64,000 nucleotides of DNA, taken from Nesterenkonia muleiensis. GTDB taxonomy: Bacteria > Actinomycetota > Actinomycetes > Actinomycetales > Micrococcaceae. Below, piece by piece: positions 63,884 to 64,000 of the stretch (positions are counted from its first letter, which is position 1; every line of letters starts with the position of its first letter). The stretch covers positions 310,001 through 374,000 of the forward strand of contig NZ_QWLD01000040.1 of NCBI RefSeq assembly GCF_003600155.1. Reading direction: 5' to 3'. The notes below the pieces were generated by a model, which saw nothing but the letters and a program-made list of their open reading frames with translations, was not told where the DNA came from and made no database searches. The position numbers were made by a program, and so were the translations under genes.

Positions 63884-64000
63884 TCAGCGCGCGTAGTACT
63901 CGACCACGAGCTGCTCTTCGCAGGTGATCGGCACCTCTGCGCGCTCGGGCTTGCGGACCAGGGTGGCCTGCAGCTTCTCAAGGTCGACGCTCAGGTAACC
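63884..64000 (-). CDS. rpsD: 30S ribosomal protein S4, C-terminal end
   Basis: Only the last 38 codons are in the window. They read GYLSVDLEKLQATLVRKPE and end EEQLVVEYYAR with TGA at 63886-63884, the standard C-terminus of S4 with the final VVEYYAR. The 5' part lies beyond position 64000. S4 binds 16S rRNA early in small-subunit assembly. It stands upstream of alaS, separated by the terminator hairpin. Confidence 0.96.
   Translation of the reverse strand, partial: GYLSVDLEKLQATLVRKPERAEVPITCEEQLVVEYYAR

Overview
The window reads as a chromosomal segment of a high-GC Gram-positive actinobacterium, most likely order Micrococcales (family Micrococcaceae or close). Signs are pervasive G/C third positions, frequent GTG/TTG starts with GGAGG-type ribosome sites, a mycothiol glycosyltransferase (mshA), DUF3000 next to ribonuclease D, a DUF222/HNH protein, and the blocks thrS-HIT-pgsA and yebC-ruvCAB-yajC-secDF-rel. 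Acidic insertions and tails in SecD, SecF, YajC and the efflux adaptor would fit a salt-tolerant genus such as Nesterenkonia, but that genus call is a guess. No rRNA, CRISPR array, intact insertion sequence or prophage was seen.

Layout. (a) 1-5173: a peptide-signalling or bacteriocin-like locus. It holds a sensor kinase (cut by the window edge) preceded by a 48-residue peptide gene, a divergent response regulator, an adaptor/ATPase/FtsX-type exporter operon, and an AT-rich gene for a secreted 64-residue two-cysteine peptide. (b) 5208-26979: mostly housekeeping genes. These are a FadB-type beta-oxidation protein, ribonuclease D with DUF3000, a threonine-aldolase-like enzyme with MsrB, GDPD with SufE, an acyl-CoA ligase, ZapE, PPK2, 6-phosphogluconate dehydrogenase, cysK-cysE with msrA, Nif3, an RNase H-like protein, YaaA, the RNase P RNA gene and a long-form GAPDH. 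(c) 27001-31249: a three-gene envelope operon (MptB-like mannosyltransferase, DUF2079 protein, acyltransferase-3). (d) 31319-42311: EttA, SSB, TesB, MshA, tRNA-Arg(UCU), truncated haemoglobin, RpiB, Nei, then thrS-HIT-pgsA.

(e) 42298-48307: an accessory patch. It contains a GyrI-like protein, a DUF222/HNH protein, a 3'-truncated grpB, an NTF2-like protein, an N-terminally truncated formyltransferase, a membrane protein/ECF-sigma pair and a small membrane protein. It lies where related genomes usually carry phosphatidylinositol-mannoside genes after pgsA. (f) 48441-64000: M3 peptidase; yebC, ruvC, ruvA, ruvB, yajC, secD, secF, rel on the plus strand; then rpsD, alaS, ruvX and an AbiEi-like gene running head-on into rel.

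The liveliest region is (a). A kinase/regulator pair sits back to back across a short intergenic stretch, each side linked to a small peptide gene, with an exporter between. This is the architecture expected for a self-sensing peptide export or immunity system, although neither peptide matches a family I can name with certainty.
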